From the NCBI GenBank assembly GCA_014529385.2, contig CM043961.1, positions 14,768,978 to 14,832,977 on the forward strand: a DNA stretch of 64,000 nucleotides. The letters are read 5' to 3'. Shown here one piece after another: positions 50,401 through 61,113 of this stretch (position 1 is the first letter of the stretch; the number at the start of each line of letters is the position of its first letter). A model generated the notes under the pieces. That model made no database searches and was not told where the DNA came from. It saw only the letters and a program-made list of their open reading frames with translations. This DNA comes from Adiantum capillus-veneris (lineage: Eukaryota > Streptophyta > Polypodiopsida > Polypodiales > Pteridaceae). The position numbers were made by a program, and so were the translations under genes.

Positions 50401-53400
50401 TTGGACAAGTGGTGGACCTTGAAACCAAAGCCTCTTTGCTATATGAGAGCATAGGGTTGACCTAGTTGTAATTCCCACTACCACCTATCAACTACTATAT
50501 GACTATGCTTTCCAACGTCCAAGTATCCCTTGAGTGTTTCAAGGTTGAACACGTGGTGGACCTTGAAACGAAAATCCCCTTTCTATACCAGAGCATAGCT
50601 TGGAAAAGTGGTGGACCTAGTTATAATGCCCTTTATCCAAGGTGAAACACCTTAGGACCTTGCTAGCTTGCTTGCATATGTTTCCGTAGCCCCTCATTTC
50701 TTGAATGGAAGCAAGGTTGGACAACTGGTGGACCTTGAAACCAAAGCCTCTTTGCTATATTAGAGCATAGGTTGGACCTAGTTGTAATACCCACTGCCAC
50801 CTATCAACTACTATAGGACTATGCTTTTCAATGTCCAAGTATCCCTTGAGTGTTGCAAGGTTGAACACGTGGTGGACCTTGAAATGAAAACGCCCTTTCT
50901 ATATGAGAGCCTAGCTTGCACAAGTGGTGGACCTAGTTCTAATGCCCAATATCCAAGGTGAAACACCTTAGGACATTGCTAACTTGGTTGCCAATGTTTA
51001 CGTAGGCCCTCATTTCTTTAATGGAAGCAAGGTTGGACAAGTGGTTGACCTTGAAACCAAAGCCTCTTTGCTATATGAGAGCATAGGTTGGACCTAGTTG
51101 AAATACCCACTGCCACCTATCAACTACTATAGGACTATTCTTTCCAATGTCCAAGTATCTCTTGAGTCTTGCAAGGTTGAACACGTGGTGGATTACTAAA
51201 ACCAAAATCGCCTTTCTATATCAGAGCATATCTTGGACAAGTGGTGGACCTAGTTATAATGCCCAATATCCAATGTGAAATACCTTAGGACCTTGCTACC
51301 TTGCCTACCAATGTTTACATAGCCCCTCATTTCTTTAATGGAAGCAAGGTTGGACAAGTGGTGAACCTTGAAACCAAAGCCTCTTTGCTATATGAGAGCA
51401 TATGTTGGACCTAGTTGTAATACCCACTGCCACATATCAACTACTATAGTACTATGCTTTCCAGTGTCCAAGTATCCCTTGAGTCCTGCAAGGTTGAAAA
51501 CGTGGTGGACCTTGAAACGAAAATCTCCTTTCTATATCAGAGCATATCTTGGACAAAAGGTGGACCTATTTATAATGCCCAATATCCAAGGTGAAACACC
51601 TTAGGAGCTTGCTACCTTGCTTGCCAATGTTTACGTAGCCCCTCATTTCTTTAATGGAAGCAAGGTTGGACAAGTGATGGACCTTGAAACCAAAGCCTCT
51701 TTGCTATATGAGAGCATAGGTTGGACCTAGTTGTAATACCCACTGCCACCTATCAACTACTATAGGACTATGCTTTCCAATGTCCAAGTATTCCCTGAGT
51801 CTTGCAAGGTTGAACACGTGGTGGATTACTGAAACCAAAATCCCCTTTCTAAATCAGAGCATAGCTAGGAGAAGTGGTGGACCTAGTTATAATGCCCAAT
51901 ATCCAAGGTGAAACACCTTAGGACCTTGCTACCTTGCTTGCCAATGTTTACGTAGCCCCTCATTTCTTGAACGGAAGCAAGGTTGGAAAAGTGGTGGACG
52001 TTGAAACCAAAGCCTCTTTGCTATATGAGAGCATAGGTTGGACCTAAATGTAATACCCACTGCCACCTATCAACTACTGTAGGACTATGCTTTCCAATGT
52101 CCAAGTATCCCTTGAGTCTTTCAAGGTTGAACACGTGGTGCACCTTGAAATGAAAATCCCCTTTCTATATCAGAGCATATCTTGGACAAGTGGTGGACCT
52201 AGTTATAATGCCCAATATCCAAGGTGAAACACCTTAGGACATTGCTACCTTGCTTGCCAATGTTTACGTAGCCCCTCATTTCTTGAATGGAAGCAAGGTT
52301 GGACAAGTGGTGGACCATGAAACCAAAGCCTCTTTGCTATATGAGAGCATAGGTTGGACCTAGTCGTAATACCCACTACCACCTATGAACTACTATAGGA
52401 CTATGCTTTCCAATGTCCAACTATCCCTTGAGTCTTTCAAGGTTGAACACGTGGTGGACCTTGAAACGAAAATCTCCTTTCTATACCAGAGCATAGCTTG
52501 CACAAGTGGTGGACCTAGTTATAATGCCCAATATCAAAGGTGAAACACCGTAGGACCTTGCTACCTTGCTTGCCAATGTTTCCGTAGCCCCTCATTTCTT
52601 GAATGGAAGCAAGGTTGGACAAGTGGTGGACCTTGAAACCAAAGCCTCTTTGCTATATGAGAGCATAGGTTGGACCTAGTTGTAATACCCACTGCCACCT
52701 ATCAACTACTATAGGACTATGCTTTCCAATGTCCAAGTATCCCTTGAGTCTTTCAAGGTTGAACACATGGTGGACCTTGAAACGAAAATCCCCTTTCTAT
52801 ATCAGATCATAGCTTGGACAAGTGGTGGACCTAGTTATAATGCCCAATATCCAAGGTGAAACACCGTAGGACCTTTCTACCTTGCTTGCCAATGTTTACG
52901 TAGCCCCTCATTTCTTTAATGGAAGCAAGGTTGGACAAGTGGTGGACCTTGAAACCAAAGCCTCTTTGGTATATGAGAGCATAGGTTGGACCTAGTTGTA
53001 ATACCCACTGCCACCTATCAACTACTATAGGACTATGCTTTCCAATGTCCAAGTATCCCTTGAGTCTTTCAAGGTTGAACACGTGGTGGACCTTGAAACG
53101 AAAATCCCCTTTCTATTTTAGAGCATAGCTTGGACACGTGGTGGACCTAGTTATAATGCCCAATATCCAAGGTGAAACACAGTAGGACCTTACTACCTTG
53201 CTTGCCAATGTTTACGTAGCCCCTCATTTCTTTAATGGAAGCAAGGTTGGATAAGTGGTTGACCTTGAAACCAAAGCCTCTTTGCTATATGAGAGCATAG
53301 GTTGGACCTAGTTGTAATACCCACTGCCACCTATCAACTACTATAGGACTATGCTTTCCAATGTCCAAGTATTCCTTGAGTCTTGCAAGGTTGAACACGT

Positions 53401-56324
53401 GGTGGATTACTGAAACCAAAATCCCCTTTCTATATCAGAGCATATCTTGGACAAGTGGTGGACCTAGTTATAATGCCCAATATCCAAGGTGAAACACCTT
53501 AGGACCTTGCTACCTTGCTTGCCAATGTTTACGTAGCCCCTCATTTCTTGAATGGAAGCAAGGTTGGGCAAGTGGTGGACGTTGAAACCAAAGCCTCTTT
53601 GCTATATGAGAGCATAGGTTGGACCTAGTTGTAATACCCACTGCGACCTATCATCTACTATAGGACTATGCTTTCCAATGTCCAAGTATCCCTTGAGTCT
53701 TGCAAGGTTGAGCACTTGGTGGATTATTGAAACCAAAATCCCCTTTCTATATCAGAGCATATCTTGGACAAGTGGTGGACCTAGTTATAATGCCCAATAT
53801 CCAAGGTGAAACACCTTAGGAGCTTGCTACCTTGCTTGCCAATGTTTACGTAGCCCCTCATTTCTTTAATGGAAGCAAGGTTGGACAAGTGGTTGACCTT
53901 GAAACCAAAGCCTCTTTGCTATATGAGAGCATAGGTTGGACCTAGTTGTAATACCCACTGCCACCTATCAACTACTATAGGACTATGCTTTCCAATGTCC
54001 AAGTATTCCCTGAGTCTTGCAAGGTTGAACACGTGGTGGATTACTGAAACCAAAATCCCCTTTCTAAATCAGAGCATAGCTTGGAGAAGTGGTGGACCTA
54101 GTTATAATGCCCAATATCCAAGGTGAAACACCTTAGGACCTTGCTACCTTGCTTGCCAATGTTTACGTAGCCCCTCATTTCTTGAACGGAAGCAAGGTTG
54201 GACAAGTGGTGGACGTTGAAACCAAAGCCTCTTTGCTATATGAGAGCATAGGTTGGACCTAAATGTAATACCCACTGCCACCTATCAACTACTGTAGGAC
54301 TATGCTTTCCAATGTCCAAGTATCCCTTGAGTCTTTCAAGGTTGAACACGTGGTGGACCTTAAAATGAAAATCCCCTTTCTATATCAGAGCATATCTTGG
54401 ACAAGTGGTGGACCTAGTTATAATGCCCAATATCCAAGGTGAAACACCTTAGGACATTGCTACCTTGCTTGCCAATGTTTACGTAGCCCCTCATTTCTTG
54501 AATGGAAGCAAGGTTGGACAAGTGGTGGACCATGAAACCAAAGCCTCTTTGCTATATGATAGCATAGGTTGGACCTAGTCGTAATACCCACTACCACCTA
54601 TGAACTACTATAGGACTATGCTTTCCAATGTCCAACTATCCCTTGAGTCTTTCAAGGTTGAACACGTGGTGGACCTTGAAACGAAAATCTCCTTTCTATA
54701 CCAGAGCATAGCTTGGACAAGTGGTGGACCTAGTTATAATGCCCAATATCAAAGGTGAAACACCGTAGGACCTTGCTACCTTGCTTGCCAATGTTTCCGT
54801 AGCCCCTCATTTCTTGAATGGAAGCAAGGTTGGACAAGTGGTGGACCTTGAAACCAAAGCCTCTTTGCTATATGAGAGCATAGATTGGACCTAGTTGTAA
54901 TACCCACTGCCACCTATCAACTACTATAGGACTATGCTTTCCAATGTCCAAGTATCCCTTGAGTCTTTCAAGGTTGAACACATGGTGGACCTTGAAACGA
55001 AAATCCCCTTTCTATATCAGATCATAGCTTGGACAAGTGGTGGACCTAGTTATAATGCCCAATATCCAAGGTGAAACACCGTAGGACCTTTCTACCTTGC
55101 TTGCCAATGTTTACGTAGCCCCTCATTTCTTTAATGGAAGCAAGGTTGGACAAGTGGTGGACCTTGAAACCAAAGCCTCTTTGGTATATGAGAGCATAGG
55201 TTGGACCTAGTTGTAATACCCACTGCCACCTATCAACTACTATAGGACTATGCTTTCCAATGTCCAAGTATCCCTTGAGTCTTTCAAGGTTGAACACGTG
55301 GTGGACCTTGAAACGAAAATCCCCTTTCTATTTTAGAGCATAGCTTGGACACGTGGTGGACCTAGTTATAATGCCCAATATCCAAGGTGAAACACAGTAG
55401 GACCTTACTACCTTGCTTGCCAATGTTTACGTAGCCCCTCATTTCTTTAATGGAAGCAAGGTTGGATAAGTGGTTGACCTTGAAACCAAAGCCTCTTTGC
55501 TATATGAGAGCATAGGTTGGACCTAGTTGTAATACCCACTGCCACCTATCAACTACTATAGGACTATGCTTTCCAATGTCCAAGTATTCCTTGAGTCTTG
55601 CAAGGTTGAACACGTGGTGGATTACTGAAACCAAAATCCCCTTTCTATATCAGAGCATATCTTGGACAAGTGGTGGACCTAGTTATAATGCCCAATATCC
55701 AAGGTGAAACACCTTAGGACCTTGCTACCTTGCTTGCCAATGTTTACGTAGCCCCTCATTTCTTTAATGGAAGCAAGGTTGGGCAAGTGGTGGACGTTGA
55801 AACCAAAGCCTCTTTGCTATATGAGAGCATAGGTTGGACCTAGTTGTAATACCCACTGCGACCTATCAACTACTATAGGACTATGCTTTCCAATGTCCAA
55901 GTATTCCTTGAGTCTTGCAAGGTTGAACACGTGGTGGATTACTGAAACCAAAATCCCCTTTCTATATCAGAGCATATCTTGTACAAGTGGTGGACCTAGT
56001 TATAATGCCCAATATCCAAGGTGAAACACCTTAGGACCTTGCTACCTTGCTTGCCAATGTTTACGTAGCCCCTCATTTCTTTAATGGAAGCAAGGTTGGG
56101 CAAGTGGTGGACGTTGAAACCAAAGCCTCTTTGCTATATGAGAGCATAGGTTGGACCTAGTTGTAATACCCACTGCGACCTATCAACTACTATAGGACTA
56201 TGCTTTCCAATGTCCAAGTATCCCTTGAGTCTTGCAAGGTTGAACACGTGGTGGACCTTGAAACGAAAATCCCCTTTCTATTTTAGAGCATAGCTTGGAC
56301 ACGTGGTGGACCTAGTTATAATGC
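47432..56324. repeat. Satellite array, right segment
   Basis: The same 316-bp family in the same orientation and phase continues after the element. Shortened 187-bp monomers start at 47553, 49319 and 50138. A 2215-bp duplication is visible: the CAAGTATTCCCTGAG variant at 51786 and 54001, TTGAACGGAAGC near 51967 and 54182, and an identical 252-bp tract at 52831-53082 and 55046-55297. The copies span roughly 51780-53690 and 53995-55905. The canonical array ends abruptly at ATAATGCCC, next to CTCCTTTCTTGAATGG. Confidence 0.95.
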
Positions 56325-56945
56325 CCCTCCTTTCTTGAATGGAAGAAAGGTTGGAAAAGTGGGGAATCTTGAAACCCAAACCCTTTGGCTATATATAGAG
56401 GATAGCTTGGAGAAGTGGTGGTCTTAGTTGTAGTGTCCAATGTCCAAGGTCCAAGGTAAACTATGTAAAGACCTTACTTCCAAAAACAAAGTCGTACAAG
56501 TGGTTCTCCTTGAAACCAAAACCTCCTCAGTGTATTAGAGCATAGCTTGGAGAGGTGGTGGACTTAGTTGTAATGGTGAATGTCCAAAGCAAACTACTAT
56601 AGGACCTTGCTTCCCAAATCAATTTTGGACAAGTGGTGGATCTTGAAACCAAACCCCCCTTACTCTATTAGAGCATAGCTTAGATAAGTGGTGGACCTAG
56701 CTATCATGGAAAATGTTCAATGTGAACTGCTACAGGACCTTGCTATTAAATGTCTAAGTAGAGCTAGATTCTTTAATGGAATCAAGGTTGGGAAAGTGGT
56801 GCATCTTGAAACCAAAAGCCCTTTATTGTATTAGAGCATAGCTTGGACAAGTGAGGAACCTAGTTTTAATGTGTGATGTCCAAAGAAAAGTATTACAAGA
56901 CCTTGCTTTCCAATATTTGAATTGGTCAAGTGGTTAAAACTAAGT
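56325..56945. repeat. Decayed monomeric edge of the satellite
   Basis: Diverged copies in which the anchor GAG(C/G)ATAGCTT recurs at 56398, 56538, 56671 and 56834 (spacings 140, 133 and 163 bp), about half the main period. Each unit reads in order: AAGTGGTGGATCTTGAAACC-like box, GAGCATAGCTTGGA, GTGGTGGACCTAG, AATGTCCAA, then a segment mixing first-half (AACTACTATAGG) and second-half (ACCTTGCTT) features. This is what an ancestral single-unit form of the 316-bp dimer should look like. The last recognisable piece is near 56930. Confidence 0.8.
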
Positions 56946-57770
56946 ATAAAACTTTGACCATTTTCTTCTCGAGCTACCAAAAAGCTAGTTTTAGACACCC
57001 TAAATGAAAATGGTTTAGGGTGGCCTTAAACAACGTTTTTTCAAAGACTTGAACAAAAGGGTTGCCGAAGAGTAATGAAAATTTATTATGGCTTGAAGTG
57101 CCTGAGTATGTGAAAACAAGCCTAGGTTTTCCACGAGGCAAAAGGTGACATAATAAGAACATTGGAAACTTAGGATTGACCATGTGGCCTAAACTTTGGC
57201 AAGTGAAGTGGTGGCCAAGTTTTGTGGCACAGTGTGCACTTGTTCCTATATGTGTTGACCACTTGGCTAAATCTAGGACCATAAGGCCAAACCTTTGGCA
57301 CCTTAAATATAGTATGGGACATAATCTAGAACTGCTATAGTAAATTATTAGTATAGTTAATATGTTAATATTTTTATTATATTTAAGTATATGCTAAATA
57401 TAAATTATGTTCAAAATTTCATTAATGAAGAATCTTCCCATTTAGCACTCCAGATGTGGGGTCTTAGGGCAATGCCACAATGGGGTGACAAGGCAGCGCT
57501 TCCACGTGAGGTTTGGGGGTAGTGCTCTTTATGGGGATGTGGAATATAGCGCTCTCGATGGTGGGGCTTGGGAGGCTGATTTTGGGATATTGTTCCGGGC
57601 GGGGTCCTGGGGCAGCGCCCCAGGCGGGGTCAAGGGGCGGCCATGATAGAGTTATGCATAGAGTATAAGTTACGCATGTTTTGCATATTTTCAACCATGA
57701 TTTCTTTAATTTTGGTCGTGTGAATTGGTTAATGTTTTATACTGATTTTGTTTTTTTTAATCCTATGATA
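56946..57770. other. Intergenic sequence, no gene seen
   Basis: A non-repetitive stretch. Positions 57320-57430 are very AT-rich. Positions 57450-57650 are GC-rich, with repeated GGGG and GCAGCGC words (CAGCGCCCCAGGCGGGG), of a kind seen in plant repeats. Minus-strand frames of 102 and 76 aa have no domain or coding signature. Confidence 0.6.
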
Positions 57771-58215
57771 AAACATGGGCTTGTAGCATACGTGGCATTC
57801 TAATAAACCCTATCAAGATTAGGCACAGAGAGAGCGCACGAGCAACGCACACAGAGAAAGTAGGCGAGCAGCAAACACACAGAAAGCGCACACGGAGCGC
57901 ACACAGTTGGAGTATACGTGCGCGTAGAGGAGCAAACCCGGCATCGTACACAACACACAGGTGGAGCGCACAGGATTGAAAGTTCAAGCACAAGATAAAG
58001 AAATAGCAGCGTACGCAACGCTTTCCAGAAGGGCAGGATCGGGCATAGCTTCTTCTCAGGAGACATTGCACACCTCACGAATAGAGAAAAAACAGGTATT
58101 TCTCTCTATCTCACTCTCTGTCTTTCTCCATATAGAGAAGATGGTTCTCTGTAACTCTTTCTTGCACACACACTCTCTCATCAAAAGACAGAGATACATA
58201 GTTTAAAAGTATCCC
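57771..58215. other. Low-complexity CA/GCGCAC-rich stretch
   Basis: Positions 57820-57970 are packed with irregular GCGCACA and ACACAGAGA words. An AACAGGTATTTCTCTCT word at 58093 recurs near 58495, on the other side of the minisatellite. Frames on both strands overlap here and reflect the skewed composition; none is supported as a gene. Confidence 0.5.
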
Positions 58216-58486
58216 CGCACACATACACATATTCCCACACATCGTCTTCCTCTCTTCCACATACATAACCACAGTGAAATCTGTTATCTTGCTGTCTCTT
58301 TCTTGAAAATACATGTACATATTCCCACACATCGTCTTCCTCTCTTCCACATACATAACCACATTGAAATCTGTTATCTTTTTGTCTCTCTCTTGAAAAT
58401 ACGTGCACATATTCCCATACATCGTCTTCCTCTCTTCCACATACATAAACACAACGAACTCTGTTATCTTTCTCTCTCTCCTCTCT
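58216..58486. repeat. 90-bp minisatellite, three copies
   Basis: ATTCCCACAC (or ATTCCCATAC) followed by ATCGTCTTCCTCTCTTCCACATACATAA-type sequence recurs at 58231, 58321 and 58411, exactly 90 bp apart. The three units are very similar. Because 90 is divisible by three, the minus strand stays open through all copies (58111-58452), giving a 30-residue repeat that begins MYVEERK. Confidence 0.85.
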
Positions 58487-58494
58487 CTAGAAAA

Positions 58495-58560
58495 CAGGTA
58501 TTTCTCTCTCTCTCTCTCTATCTATCTATCTCTGTATCTTGCTATCTCTCTCTTGAAAAT
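58495..58560. repeat. CT / TATC microsatellite
   Basis: A run of CT dinucleotides followed by three TATC tetramers and further CT-rich sequence. Confidence 0.85.
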
Positions 58561-58950
58561 ACATGCTCATGTATGTGTGCGTCTGTGTTATCTATGTGTA
58601 TGTATGCATATTTGTGTTATTTCATTGTAATACTCATACATAATGTAGATACATAGTATATATACATACATAAATATCACAAATAACTAACACATTGTAA
58701 TACTAGTAAACTTGAATGGAAGACTTACTTGCGTGATCTGCTAAAGTCGATTCTTGTAGCAAGTTCTGGATGTATGCTGAGCTGATTTTCCTCTAATCCA
58801 TTTGTAGATATGATTGTAACTTCTGTTTCTCAAAACAAGTAGTGTTGTTTAGTGATACACCTAATGGACATAAATGGTTGAAACTAGGACATGTAGACCA
58901 AAAATACGTGTATTTCTTTGGATGAATATATACACTTTTTCGTGACCCTT
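58561..58950. other. Unique AT-rich sequence, no feature seen
   Basis: Contains scattered TATGTGTG/ATACATA words, but no coding frame, RNA gene or repeat that I can support. Confidence 0.5.
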
Positions 58951-59774
58951 ACCACAAGTGGTGGACCTTCAGACCAGTGGACTATAAGGACCTCCAAACA
59001 ATACCTTGTACACTCAATCCTTCTTGGCATCTATGTTGGACAAGTGGTGGACCTTGTTCAAATTCTCTAACCACTCTCTCTAACATGGTGACATAATTTA
59101 GGTGTGATAAATTCATATCTATGCAAACTAATATCAGTTTAGGCTTGTTAATTTGAATTTGTTTGAATTTATGTACAATATAATGATTTGAGGTTTGCAT
59201 ATTTGAATTTAGGTGGTATAATGATATCTTTTTGTGGTAAACTTGAATTTTAAATCAATTTCGCGTGCAATATTTTAAATTTAAGTGATAAAATTTAAAT
59301 TTTATAAAAAAGTTTGAATTTTAAAATTTGGGCGGGATACTTTAAAATTTAGGCGGGATATTTAAAATTTGGGAGGGATATTTTAAATTTAGGCGATAAG
59401 ATTTTAAATTTTAAATTTAGGCGGGAAGGTTTTGAATTTATAGCGAGATCTCCCTTACATAAGAGAGTATAGGTTGGACAAGTGGTGGACCTTAAAGCCA
59501 GAGCATCCATGCTACTGGACATGATAGGTAGGGAATCTAGTTGAATATTGTATGTATAATATGTATGTAATAAATCTAGCTTGGACAAGTGGTGGACCTT
59601 GGAACAAAACCCCATGTAAAACATATCATGCACATTCCAAGTGGTGAGAAAAAATATCATATAAGATATAGCCTTATAGGTTGGACAAGTGGTGGACCTT
59701 AACACCCAGATATTCTTAATATAATGACATAGAGTGGAAAAGTGGTGAATCTTGAGACAAAACCACTCATGCTA
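58951..59774. repeat. Dispersed satellite relics with a conserved 20-bp core
   Basis: The exact 20-mer TTGGACAAGTGGTGGACCTT occurs at 59036, 59474, 59581 and 59681. A 16-base match lies at 58954 and a degenerate copy near 59734. Around the cores only patches of satellite remain (for example AGTATAGGTTGGAC before 59474). Between relics, 59300-59440 holds AT-rich degenerate repeats built on AAATTTAGGCGGGATA. Small frames here have no support. Confidence 0.75.
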
Positions 59775-60034
59775 CTGACGCGGTTCGGGGCGGGCAACAA
59801 GAAGAGCAACCTCTAGACACCCTTGGAGGCTCCCGTGCTGCTTAATGGGGCTGGGGCACAACACAACACAAACCAAAACAACAAACCCACAGCCAAATCC
59901 CAACTACACAAGGGGCACCACCTAGTTTAAGAGCGAACTAGGACGCAAAAGAGGAGAATCGTTAGAGCAACCCGCAAACAAGCAAGGAATTTACACTAAC
60001 CCTAACACCAATGGAACACTCTCACACACTAAAA

Positions 60035-60072
<38 letters not shown>

Positions 60073-61113
60073 TGCTCGGGCTGCTTTGAAGTGTATCGTT
60101 AATGATCAAGCAAACATAAATATATATATGTAAGAAAGAGAGAGAAGGGGGAAGGGGGTGCTTGTTGCACTAATGCCTTCTTACAAATCTTTCATGACCA
60201 ATCCAAGTGAGATTAGTATTTGTTCAACATAGCTTGAGTAAATTACACCACAACACATCAAAAGAAAAAAAGCCACCCCAATCACTGTCTTAAGGCCAGG
60301 GGAGTCCTCTCCACCCTGTCACCCTCTTACAGCATGTGAGATTTATGGCTAAATTGATAACAATACCCGGAGACAAGCTATCAATAACTTAAATAAAACA
60401 CCAAGACACTTACACATCATTATTGTCCATGACTTCACGTTGGAAGGGAGACAAGGTATCCATGCTTAGTCCAAATTCACCCTCCTTGATTCAACAAATG
60501 TTGGGCTTACACTAGTAGGAGAAATGATAGATTTCCTACTCTCAGATGAATGATCACTCTCTCTTACAATGGCATAGAGTTCCCTTGCTAATCACCCCTA
60601 ATACCCCTGCCAATGAGATTCCACTCAAGAGCTCCTTCTCAAGAGGTTGAGCTTGGCTTCTCAAGCTATAGCATAGTGCTCTTTCTTCTCCCCCCTTTTT
60701 TGCTAGCTACACGCTCCTTTTATAGCAATTTTGAAGGCTAGGGTTACTCCTCTAACCATGGTTGGGTTAGATTTTCAGCAATTTATCTAATTTCTTTTGC
60801 TTGGAATTATCAAGAAGTTGGTGGGGAAAGAGAGAGGAGAGAAATGGAGGTGATAGGACTTTTCATAGTGGGTTATTGTTAGTAGAGTTAGTATTAATTT
60901 ACAAATGGAATTGGATATTTACAATGGGGTATCCATGCAGGATACAAATAAGGAATAAAAACTCTTAAGAGGTAAGAAAAGGTGGATTTCTTACAAGGTT
61001 GATGCTCCAAGTGTCTTGAGTAGGGCCAATTTTGACGCTTGTTGACGGTCCACTAGCTTTGACGGTACATTTTTTCTCCACTCTTGACCTTCCTTGAGAG
61101 ACAAGGTAATTGA
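59775..61113 (-). repeat. Left copy of >1.3 kb direct repeat (probable LTR)
   Basis: Begins TGACGCGGTTCGGGG directly against satellite-relic sequence and matches 62602-64000 throughout, with few substitutions and several small indels. Its right limit cannot be set because the other copy is cut by the window end; 61113 is the last base that can be compared. Features suggest an LTR read on the minus strand: the outer end reads ...CGCGTCA on that strand, and a TATA box lies at 60714-60724. A GA microsatellite of 16 units lies at 60038-60069. The abrupt left edge next to GCTAC is the candidate insertion boundary. Confidence 0.75.
60714..60724 (-). promoter_or_regulatory. TATA box in left probable LTR
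   Basis: The minus strand reads TATAAAAGGAG within GCTATAAAAGGAGCGTG. The same box is present in the other copy at 63590-63600. Confidence 0.55.

Noticed and set aside
1-56324. Dozens of open frames of 60-124 aa on both strands in the satellite (for example 13065-13439 minus, 50139-50465 plus)
   Set aside because: They repeat with the satellite and vary in frame and end with each indel (the period 316 is not divisible by three). They occur on both strands and contain no domain.
56974-58078. Minus-strand frames of 76-102 aa (56974-57282, 57464-57694, 57763-58071, 57800-58078)
   Set aside because: Cys/Leu- or Pro-rich frames in skewed low-complexity DNA, with overlapping alternatives and no domain.
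58087-58110. Possible exon end with a CAG|GTATTT splice donor
   Set aside because: The word sits in CT-rich repeat sequence, is repeated near 58495, and no coding exon can be built around it.
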